DNA of 6,484 nucleotides, taken from positions 1-6,484 of the forward strand of contig RFIK01000144.1 of assembly GCA_003695605.1 (NCBI GenBank), read 5' to 3'. The notes beneath the pieces were generated by a model. That model ran no database searches and was not told where the DNA came from. It worked only from the letters and a program-made list of their open reading frames with translations. Source of the DNA: Chlorobiota bacterium (GTDB lineage Bacteria > Bacteroidota > Ignavibacteria > Kapaibacteriales > NICIL-2). The position numbers were made by a program, and so were the translations under genes. This document shows, in pieces, positions 1 to 6,114 of the stretch. Every line of letters starts with the position of its first letter. The stretch's first letter is position 1.

Positions 1-125
1 CCAAGTGCCCCAATTGCGGCAGCACCAACACAACGCTGCAGAGTCCGTTTGGTCCTGCACTCTGCCGAGCAATTTACTACTGCAACGACTGCCGCCAAGC
101 ATTCGAACAGTTCAAACCACTCTAA
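1..125 (+). CDS. paaD: 1,2-phenylacetyl-CoA epoxidase subunit PaaD (PaaJ), C-terminal 40 residues only
   Basis: The first two bases belong to a split codon; reading from base 3 gives 40 residues ending at a TAA at 123-125. The piece begins KCPNCGSTNT and contains SPFGPALCRAIYYCNDC, ending AFEQFKPL. This matches the zinc-ribbon-like tail of PaaD: a CPxCGS motif, a conserved SPFG, a lone Cys, then a second CxxC. Five cysteines are visible, two in each CxxC pair plus the lone one between them. PaaD is a DUF59/MIP18-type protein thought to help assemble the iron or iron-sulfur centres of the PaaABCE oxygenase, which epoxidises phenylacetyl-CoA in aerobic phenylacetate breakdown. The DUF59 domain lies upstream of the window. 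The rest of a paaABC(D) cluster is expected to the left, which is inference. The family call is fairly firm because the cysteine spacing and SPFG motif are distinctive, despite the short fragment. Confidence 0.85.
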   Translation, partial: KCPNCGSTNTTLQSPFGPALCRAIYYCNDCRQAFEQFKPL

Positions 126-140
126 GGCGGGTGCCGTTCG

Positions 141-812
141 ATGCCAGCTGGATTTCTCCTTGAGATGCTCTCGGGCCAGACGCTCCCACTCGGAACGATT
201 TACTGTATCGGACGGAACTATGCCGATCACGCGCGCGAGATGAACGCAGAGCTGCCGAGCGAGCCAGTTGTGTTCCTCAAGCCTCCAACGTCTGCCACGA
301 GCGATGGGGGGACAATCAGAATCCCACCGAACGAGCAGAACGCGCACCATGAAGTCGAGCTTGTCGCAGTGATCGGCGCTCACCTGCATCATGCAACGCT
401 TGACGATGCCCACCGTGCAGTCGTTGGTTATGCTGTCGGTATTGATGTGACGTTGCGCGATCGGCAATCGCAGGCAAAAAAACACGGACTACCCTGGGCA
501 TTAGCAAAAGGCTTTGCCACGAGCGCACCAATCTCGCCGATCGTGCCAGCAGAGGCAATCCCTACGATTGATGAGCTCGAGTTCGGTCTGGAGGTCAATG
601 GAACAGTTCGGCAGCGTGCAACTCCACGGCAGATGATCTGGTCGGTGGGAGAGTTGATTGTGTTCCTTTCGCAGTGGTTCATCCTTGCGCCAGGCGACGT
701 TGTTTTCACCGGAACGCCTGAGGGTGTCGGTCCGCTTGTCGAGGGTGATCGCGTGCGCGCTTGGCTTGGAGATGTGGTCGAAATGCGGCTCGACGTTGCG
801 TTCGCATCGTGA
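141..812 (+). CDS. Fumarylacetoacetate hydrolase family protein, FAHD1/YcgM-like (probable acylpyruvase or related isomerase/decarboxylase)
   Basis: This 223-residue cytoplasmic enzyme has the single compact FAH fold and is close in length to E. coli YcgM and human FAHD1. Visible motifs, in order: IYCIGRNYADHAREM (20-34) with the lid residues His30 and Glu33; the metal-binding HHEVEL with Glu71 and Glu73; GIDVTLRDRQ with Asp102, Arg106 and Gln109; LAKGF with Lys123; and GTPEGVGPL (191-199). These match the Mg2+ ligands and catalytic residues known for FAHD1, so the protein should be active. Family members cleave C-C bonds in acylpyruvates or fumarylpyruvate, decarboxylate oxaloacetate, or isomerise homoprotocatechuate-pathway intermediates; sequence alone does not settle the substrate. 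It starts 15 bases after paaD, which hints at a role in aromatic-acid breakdown. A weak AAGGCGGG lies upstream of ATG 141; ATG 165 is an alternative, but the longer start gives the usual family N-terminus. Confidence 0.92.
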   Translation: MPAGFLLEMLSGQTLPLGTIYCIGRNYADHAREMNAELPSEPVVFLKPPTSATSDGGTIRIPPNEQNAHHEVELVAVIGAHLHHATLDDAHRAVVGYAVGIDVTLRDRQSQAKKHGLPWALAKGFATSAPISPIVPAEAIPTIDELEFGLEVNGTVRQRATPRQMIWSVGELIVFLSQWFILAPGDVVFTGTPEGVGPLVEGDRVRAWLGDVVEMRLDVAFAS

Positions 813-1558
813 TGGTGTACTTCCTCTCTGATGTGCATTTAGGCTACGGAACGCGCGAGCAAACTCGCCAGCGTGAATCGCTGCTCATCGCAGTGCTCGA
901 GGCAATTACCCCACGGGCAACCCAGCTCTTCCTCGTTGGGGATGTCTTCGACTACTGGTTCGAATATCGCACAGTACTGCCGCGACAGTTCTACCGGACG
1001 CTTGCGGCGCTCGATCGCATGCGCTCTCATGGCGTTGCAATTGACTATCTCGTCGGCAACCATGATTTCGGGCATCGAGATTTCTTCGAGCGAGAATTGG
1101 GTATTGCAATCCACTGGAACGACCTCGAACGGACGCTCGGAGGAAAGCGATTCTACATTGCGCACGGCGATGGCAAAGTCGCGGGAGATTGGGGGTACCT
1201 CGTACTCCGCAGTCTTCTGCGCAGCCGGTTTGCGAACGTGCTCTATCGGTGGATCCATCCGGATATTGGCATTGGGCTGGCGGCCCTCTCCTCGCGGAAA
1301 AGTCGCAGCTACACCTCCGAACGCGACGACGGCACAAGCGACAGCTTAGCCGACTTTGCCCGTCGTGTGATCTGTGAGCACGGCTATGACTATGTCATCA
1401 TGGGGCACCGGCACCGTCCGACGGTGCAGGAATTTTCATGTTCACATCATCGCGGGACCTACATCAATCTCGGCGACTGGCTTAGCTCGCCGCGCCTTGC
1501 TGTCTTCGATGGGGTCGAGTGCTCGCTCGTTGAAGCAGCGAGCCTGGTATGCTCTTGA
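812..1558 (+). CDS. lpxH: UDP-2,3-diacylglucosamine diphosphatase, LpxH-type metallophosphoesterase
   Basis: This 248-residue protein hydrolyses UDP-2,3-diacylglucosamine to lipid X and UMP, the fourth step of lipid A synthesis, at the cytoplasmic face of the inner membrane. All calcineurin-like phosphoesterase metal motifs are present: SDVHLG (Asp7, His9), GDVFDYW (Asp44), GNHD (Asn83, His84), AHGDG (His118) and GHRHRP (His199, His201). Spacing matches E. coli LpxH (240 residues). The middle region with WIHPDIGIG (147-155) and a basic SSRKSR stretch is the likely lipid-binding insertion and resembles Bacteroidota/Chlorobiota homologues. The start is placed at ATG 812, which begins MVYFLSDVHLG; in-frame GTG 809 is possible. 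A start at 761 would add 17 unrelated residues and overlap the FAH gene deeply, so it is rejected. The TGATG overlap suggests translational coupling with the FAH gene. LpxH is more likely than a generic phosphoesterase because of the length and motif set. Confidence 0.9.
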   Translation: MVYFLSDVHLGYGTREQTRQRESLLIAVLEAITPRATQLFLVGDVFDYWFEYRTVLPRQFYRTLAALDRMRSHGVAIDYLVGNHDFGHRDFFERELGIAIHWNDLERTLGGKRFYIAHGDGKVAGDWGYLVLRSLLRSRFANVLYRWIHPDIGIGLAALSSRKSRSYTSERDDGTSDSLADFARRVICEHGYDYVIMGHRHRPTVQEFSCSHHRGTYINLGDWLSSPRLAVFDGVECSLVEAASLVCS

Positions 1559-1608
1559 GCAGCGATTCGAGGTAGCTAAGCAAGATACAGCGTAATCACA
1601 GGCTGTGT

Positions 1609-1624
1609 CGAGCAGCAATGCTCG
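1609..1624 (+). terminator. Small hairpin with GCAA tetraloop, possible weak terminator after lpxH or leader structure of yejA
   Basis: CGAGCA (1609-1614) and TGCTCG (1619-1624) are perfect inverse complements around a four-base GCAA loop, a stable GNRA tetraloop. A T-rich stretch (GTTTCCTATTTT, 1628-1639) follows a few bases later. It lies in the 118-base gap between lpxH and yejA, 50 bases after the lpxH stop. The stem is only six pairs and the T-run is interrupted, so termination would be weak; it may instead be a 5' leader structure of the yej message or chance. Confidence 0.3.
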
Positions 1625-1676
1625 TGCGTTTCCTATTTTGCACTGCAGGCATCAACCATTGCAAATCACCCAACGC

Positions 1677-3671
1677 ATGGCACTGAAGCGAAGACTACCA
1701 GGTATAGCGCACGCACTTGTCCTTAGCGCAATCGTGCTAACGTTTGTAGGATGCCCAGCGCAACGGCATGCAGGGATGCAGCAGAACATGTCGAGCAAAG
1801 TCGAACGATGGAGAAAGTTCACCGTTCCACCTGGTGCCGATCCCTCCGTGCCGGATTCGCTCGGTGGTGCTGGCTTTGAATTCATCGCCGAAAAGCTCGG
1901 CTTTACCACCTACACCCCGAAGCCGGAGGAGATGAAGTTCTTCGGCGATCCGCGGGCGCGGACCGGCGGGGAAATCCACATCATCTCGAATCAATTTCCT
2001 CCCACCTTCCGTCCCGTCGGACAAAACAGCAACACCGTCTACAACACCGAAATCAACAACTTCGTGTACGAAACGCTACTGTCGACGCATCCGGTTACTC
2101 GTGAATTTATCCCAGCGCTTGCGTCACACTGGAAGATCAGCGACGACAAGATGACATTCACGTTTCGGATTGATCCGAACGCCCGCTTTTCGAACGGCCT
2201 ACCGGTGACAGCCGAAGATGTCCGCGCCACGTGGCGCTTGCTCATGGATGAGAGCATCCTCGAACCTGCCTTGCAAGTGGTCTACAGCAAGTATGAAGAG
2301 CCGGAGGTTCTCAGCAAGTATCTTGTCCGGGTGCGATGCAAGACGAAAAATTTTCGCAACCTGCTCTACTTTGCTGTCTCGATGCAGATTTTCTCTGCGG
2401 CTGAGATCGGGAATCTGACAGGCGATGAATTCCTCGACCGGTACAACTACAACATGCCTTCCGGAAGTGGGGAGTACATCATCCTCGAACAGGATGTCAA
2501 GCTCGGGAAACGATACGTGCTAACGCGGCGCGATGATTACTGGGCGAAAGATTACCCGATGGCGCGCTATTCGGGGAACTTCGACCGCATCGTTTACGAG
2601 GTGATCACGGATAACCCAATTGTCGAGTACGAACGCTTCAAGAAGGGACAAGCGGACGTCTTCCGTTTTACGATGGCGACGACGCTCAAGTGGATCGGCG
2701 ATACTGCCAGCGACCCTATTCGGCGTGGGTGGATTCGTCGCGTGCGTGTCTACACCGACGGTCCAATGGGTACGGGCGGCTATGCATTCAACATGCGGAA
2801 ACCTCCGTTTGACGACATCAGAGTCCGCAAGGCATTTGCCTACCTGCTTCCGCGCGAGCAGATCATCGAGAAGTTGCTCTTCGGCGAGTATGAGCCGTAC
2901 GACACACAGTATCCTGGGCAAGTGTACGCCAACCCCAACAACCCGAAGGTGACGTACAATCCGGAGCTTGCAAATCGCTTGCTCGATGAAGCTGGCTGGA
3001 ATCACCGTAACGAGGAAGGCATTCGCACAAAGAACGGGCAGCCCTTCCGCATCGAGCTTTCGATTACTCCGCCACAGGCGCGGTATGTGACACCCTACCA
3101 ACAGGAGCTGCGCAAGGCAGGGATCGATCTGCAGCTCAAGTTCGAGGATTGGACCACGCTCATCAAAAACATTGACGCGCGCAACTTCACAATTTTCTAC
3201 TTCGGCTACTCTGGATTGCTCATCCCAAACCCTGAAACCTCGCTGCGATCGGACTTGGCCGACAAAACCGACAATAACAACATCCAGGGCGTCAAGAGCA
3301 AGGAAATTGACGCGCTGATTGCGGCGTACGATACTGCGTTCGCCTTCCGCGACCAGGTGCGGATCATTCGAGCGATCGACAGCATCTGTGCGCAGATGTG
3401 GTTCAACGTCTACACGTGGAATCCCCGGGGTCTACGGATCGCCTACTGGGATAAGTTTGGCATACCGGACTATGTCCTTCCGCGCTATACGCAGTTGAGT
3501 TACGTGTATTCGACGATTGCGGCGACGTGGTGGTACGATCCCGAAAAGGCTGCACGGCTGCAGCGTGCAATTCAGAAAGGAGAGGACCTCGGCGGTCCCA
3601 AAGGCATCGTGGAGGTGCGCTACTGGAAAGAGCTTGCGGCCCGCGATCCGCGCTACGGATTTCAGTTCTGA
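1677..3671 (+). CDS. yejA: Peptide ABC transporter substrate-binding lipoprotein, family 5 (YejA-like)
   Basis: This 664-residue extracytoplasmic binding protein captures oligopeptides and delivers them to the YejBE permeases encoded just downstream. The N-terminus (MALKRR, then a hydrophobic run at about 9-25) ends in TFVGC, so Cys26 is the likely lipidation site, although Phe at -3 is unusual for a lipobox. Residues 27-97 form an extra segment before the family 5 fold starts near GGEIHI (98). Family motifs follow: FSNGLPVTAEDV (171-182), RRDDYWAKDYP (from 284), FDRIVYEV, and NMRKPPFDDIRVRKAF (from 372). The RDDYWAKD and PPFDDIRVR wording points to the YejA branch rather than OppA or DppA. 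ATG 1677 is chosen because it places the signal peptide at the N-terminus; the frame is open back to GTG 1605, which would add 24 residues with no signal character. No clear Shine-Dalgarno is seen at either start. The substrate is not predictable; characterised relatives take microcin C, antimicrobial or murein peptides. Confidence 0.9.
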   Translation: MALKRRLPGIAHALVLSAIVLTFVGCPAQRHAGMQQNMSSKVERWRKFTVPPGADPSVPDSLGGAGFEFIAEKLGFTTYTPKPEEMKFFGDPRARTGGEIHIISNQFPPTFRPVGQNSNTVYNTEINNFVYETLLSTHPVTREFIPALASHWKISDDKMTFTFRIDPNARFSNGLPVTAEDVRATWRLLMDESILEPALQVVYSKYEEPEVLSKYLVRVRCKTKNFRNLLYFAVSMQIFSAAEIGNLTGDEFLDRYNYNMPSGSGEYIILEQDVKLGKRYVLTRRDDYWAKDYPMARYSGNFDRIVYEVITDNPIVEYERFKKGQADVFRFTMATTLKWIGDTASDPIRRGWIRRVRVYTDGPMGTGGYAFNMRKPPFDDIRVRKAFAYLLPREQIIEKLLFGEYEPYDTQYPGQVYANPNNPKVTYNPELANRLLDEAGWNHRNEEGIRTKNGQPFRIELSITPPQARYVTPYQQELRKAGIDLQLKFEDWTTLIKNIDARNFTIFYFGYSGLLIPNPETSLRSDLADKTDNNNIQGVKSKEIDALIAAYDTAFAFRDQVRIIRAIDSICAQMWFNVYTWNPRGLRIAYWDKFGIPDYVLPRYTQLSYVYSTIAATWWYDPEKAARLQRAIQKGEDLGGPKGIVEVRYWKELAARDPRYGFQF

Positions 3672-3694
3672 GTTCGACACTGTTTCACCGACTC

Positions 3695-3699
3695 GAAGG
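3695..3699 (+). promoter_or_regulatory. Probable ribosome binding site of yejB (GAAGG)
   Basis: GAAGG ends five bases before ATG 3705, a plausible Shine-Dalgarno position and the clearest one in the window. Together with the motif MVEYFIRRLLL typical of the family N-terminus, it supports 3705 as the yejB start. Confidence 0.45.
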
Positions 3700-3704
3700 C
3701 TGCT

Positions 3705-4940
3705 ATGGTTGAGTACTTCATACGCCGTTTGCTGCTGACAATTCCGACGTTTCTGGGGAGCACGTTCGTTGTATTCCTCATTGTTCAGCTTGCTCCCGGC
3801 GGACCGCTCGAGCAGCAAATTCAAGCGCTCAAGCGTGGCGGCGAAACCGCAGGAGCAGGCCTGGTCGGCGAGCAAGCGTTGCCGAAAGACGCAATCGAGG
3901 AGCTCAAACGCTTCTACGGCTTCGATAAGCCGATTTGGCAGCGGTACCTCATCTGGCTCGGAGTCTGGAAACGCGAAGCGAAATCCTACCGCATCAAGCC
4001 AGGAGTGCCACGCCTGGTCGGAGATAATGAGCGCCTCATCCTGGTACAGGAGGGAGAGAGCGTTGTCCTCCGGAATGCAGATGATCCTGCTCGTCCGATC
4101 GGTGATTGGAAGTGGCGCAAGGAACGCGACGACGAGACGGGGGAGGTCCGGTACCGCGTCTATCGTGAGGCGTACAGCGGTATCTTGACAGGCGATTTCG
4201 GTCGGTCCTACCGCTTTCGGAAGCCAGTGATCGAGCTTATTGCAGAGCGACTTCCCGTTTCTATTCAGTTTGGCATCATCAGCTTTGTGCTGAGCTACGC
4301 GATCAGCATCTACCTGGGCGTCCAGAAAGCGCTCCGCCACAACACGCCGTTCGACTTTGCTACCTCGAGTGCAGTCTTCATGACGTACTCTATCCCAGGT
4401 TGGGCGATCGGCGCGGTGCTCTTAGTACTGTTTGCGACCGATCGCTTCTTCCCGATTTTCCCGCTCGGGGGCTTTGAGGACCCGCTCTATGCAGATTTTA
4501 GCCTGCTCGAAAAAATCTGGGATCGCGCCTGGCATTTTGTGCTGCCGACGATCGCGTACACCGCCGGGAGCTTTGCGCTACTGACCATGCTCATGAAGAA
4601 CTCGCTGATCGAGACGCTCTCGCAAGATTACATCCGCACTGCCTTCGCGAAGGGAATTCGTGAAGAGCGTGTCATCTGGCTCCACGCAATGCGCAACTCC
4701 ATTATCCCCATCACCGCAAACATTGGCTACGTCATCGGCATCTTCTTCGCCGGGTCGTACCTCATCGAGCGGGTCTTCGACATTCAAGGTATCGGACAGC
4801 TTTCGTTCGAAGCACTCGTTGCGCGCGACTACCCAATTGTTTTTGCCTTTACAGTCATCAGCGTAGTCGTCACGCTCATCGGCTCGATTCTCTCGGATTT
4901 GGCATTGGCTCTTGTTGACCCACGAATCCGCTTCAAGTAG
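3705..4940 (+). CDS. yejB: Peptide ABC transporter permease YejB, with an extra segment in the first external loop
   Basis: This 411-residue inner-membrane permease of the binding-protein-dependent transport family forms half of the peptide channel. It opens with the family signature IRRLLLTIPTFLG, a first membrane helix at about 9-29, and LAPGGPLEQ (29-37), then FYGFDKPIWQRY (70-81). The core resumes at GILTGDFGRSYRFRKPV (159-175), followed by helices at about 188-206, 223-244, 277-297, 336-355 and 378-400. The EAA-type cytoplasmic loop is visible around DYIRTAFAKGIREERVIW (308-325), which contacts the ATPase. It ends LVDPRIRFK, nearly as E. coli YejB does (LVDPRIDF). Compared with E. coli YejB (364 residues), about 70 residues at 88-158 appear added, rich in charged residues and short beta-like strands. 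The gene starts 33 bases after yejA and ends three bases before yejE, so it belongs to the same operon. DppB/OppB are the alternatives, but the ends and core favour YejB. Confidence 0.93.
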   Translation: MVEYFIRRLLLTIPTFLGSTFVVFLIVQLAPGGPLEQQIQALKRGGETAGAGLVGEQALPKDAIEELKRFYGFDKPIWQRYLIWLGVWKREAKSYRIKPGVPRLVGDNERLILVQEGESVVLRNADDPARPIGDWKWRKERDDETGEVRYRVYREAYSGILTGDFGRSYRFRKPVIELIAERLPVSIQFGIISFVLSYAISIYLGVQKALRHNTPFDFATSSAVFMTYSIPGWAIGAVLLVLFATDRFFPIFPLGGFEDPLYADFSLLEKIWDRAWHFVLPTIAYTAGSFALLTMLMKNSLIETLSQDYIRTAFAKGIREERVIWLHAMRNSIIPITANIGYVIGIFFAGSYLIERVFDIQGIGQLSFEALVARDYPIVFAFTVISVVVTLIGSILSDLALALVDPRIRFK

Positions 4941-4943
4941 GCT

Positions 4944-6107
4944 ATGGCAGAAATCCACACACGACCGCCCGTGCAATCGAACGCTCGTCAATCAAATGGG
5001 GAGGAGATTCTCTCGATCCAGCAGCGGCGATGGCGCAAGTTCCGCTCGCTCAAGCGAGGGTACTACTCGCTCCTTGTGCTGCTTGCTGCATACATCGTTT
5101 CGTTTTTCCTCCCACTGCTTGTCAATAACCGTGCACTCGTGGTGCACTACAACGGGAAGACCTACTTCCCCGCAGTTCGAGACCTGCTCGATCTTCCCAT
5201 CGTGGGGCAGCTTGGGGGAACTCCCTTCATCGCGGGCGAGGAGCTCGGGCAGGTGGGCAATAAAAGCGAATGCAACTACCGCGCGCTCAAACGGCAGTAC
5301 GAAGAGGAGGGGAAAGGCAACTACGTCATCATGCCGCTGTACCCGTTCGGGCCGATCGAGGATATTTCCGTCGAAGGGAATGAACCGTTCATGCCCCCGC
5401 TCTCTCAAACAGAATTCGGTGAGGTGCGGCTCTTTGGGACCGATGACCGCGGCCGAGATGTCTTCGCGCGGATGGCTTATGGCTTCCAGATTTCATTTTC
5501 GTTTGCGCTTCTAGTCGCGACGCTATCGTACCTGATCGGCGTACCGCTCGGTGCTCTCATGGGGTACTTTGGGCGATGGTTCGATCTCATGATGCAGCGA
5601 TTCATGGAGATTTGGGGGTCGCTGCCGTTTCTGTTTCTCATCATCATTGTCGTCTCGATTGTTCGACCGAGCTTTTTTGTTTTGGTGCTCTTGCTGGTAA
5701 TTTTTTCGTGGTTAGGGATTGCACAGCAGATGCGTGCGCAATTCTACCGCGAGAAGACGCGCGATTACACCGCAGCAGCGATTTCGATCGGTGTCCCGAC
5801 GTGGCGAATTCTGCTGCGTCACATTCTGCCGAACTCGCTGGTGCCGATCATTACGTTCTTTCCCTTCGCTGTTGTCGGTGACATCGGGGCACTGGTGAGC
5901 TTGGATTTCCTTGGGTTTGGTCTTGCACCTCCGACGCCGAGCTGGGGCGAGATGGTCAGCATCGGCATGGATAACCTCACCAACGGTTACTGGTGGCTGG
6001 TGCTGGTGCCGTTGGGAGCGCTCTTTGTGACGTTGATGCTCGTCGTCTTCATCGGCGAGGCGGTTCGCGAAGCCTTCGACCCCAAAACGTTCAGCCGATT
6101 GCGGTAG
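4944..6107 (+). CDS. yejE: Peptide ABC transporter permease YejE
   Basis: This 387-residue inner-membrane permease pairs with YejB to form the peptide channel. The N-terminal motif QQRRWRKFRSLKRGYYSL (26-43) is the OppC N-terminal-type signature and leads into the first helix (about 43-60). A long external loop (about 61-180) contains VVHYNGKTYFPAVRD, close to the LVRYDGSWYFP wording of E. coli YejE, and LFGTDDRGRDVFARM (163-177). Helices follow at about 185-207, 227-240, 244-260, 300-325 and 350-371. The EAA loop is at DYTAAAISIGVPTWRILLRHILPN (from 274), and DFLGFGL (321-327) and FIGEAVREAFDPK (369-381) match the family end. E. coli YejE is 341 residues; most of the extra length is in the first loop and the N-terminal tail. 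It begins three bases after the yejB stop with only a partial TAGG as ribosome site, suggesting translational coupling. DppC is the weaker alternative. Confidence 0.93.
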   Translation: MAEIHTRPPVQSNARQSNGEEILSIQQRRWRKFRSLKRGYYSLLVLLAAYIVSFFLPLLVNNRALVVHYNGKTYFPAVRDLLDLPIVGQLGGTPFIAGEELGQVGNKSECNYRALKRQYEEEGKGNYVIMPLYPFGPIEDISVEGNEPFMPPLSQTEFGEVRLFGTDDRGRDVFARMAYGFQISFSFALLVATLSYLIGVPLGALMGYFGRWFDLMMQRFMEIWGSLPFLFLIIIVVSIVRPSFFVLVLLLVIFSWLGIAQQMRAQFYREKTRDYTAAAISIGVPTWRILLRHILPNSLVPIITFFPFAVVGDIGALVSLDFLGFGLAPPTPSWGEMVSIGMDNLTNGYWWLVLVPLGALFVTLMLVVFIGEAVREAFDPKTFSRLR

Positions 6108-6114
6108 CGCAGCA

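Noticed and set aside
1374..1595. A 73-residue plus-strand frame running out of lpxH into the gap
   Set aside because: Most of it is a shifted reading of the GHRH end of lpxH; the tail has no features.
1634..1640. TATTTTG as a possible -10 or Bacteroidota -7 promoter box upstream of yejA
   Set aside because: It does not fit the TAnnTTTG spacing by one base, and the expected -35 position (AGCAGC) has no match to a -35 box. A promoter is expected in this gap but cannot be placed.
2520..3101. A 193-residue open frame on the minus strand inside yejA
   Set aside because: It lies entirely opposite well-conserved YejA motifs and its translation shows no family or sensible composition.
3673..3697. 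TTCGA and TCGAA inverted repeat between yejA and yejB
   Set aside because: Only five pairs with a 15-base loop and no T-run; too weak to call a terminator or processing site.
3432..4340. A 302-residue open frame on the minus strand across the yejA/yejB junction
   Set aside because: It is antisense to two genes with clear protein families, has no recognisable motif and no context; long antisense frames are common opposite moderately GC-rich genes.
5132..5147. GTGCAC repeated around a five-base spacer, looking like an operator
   Set aside because: It is inside yejE and encodes the family-conserved ALVVHYNG region, so it is probably incidental.
4912..5514. A 200-residue plus-strand frame overlapping yejB end and yejE
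   Set aside because: Its translation is Ser/Arg-rich and lacks motifs, the typical look of a shifted reading of yejE, which is convincing in its own frame.
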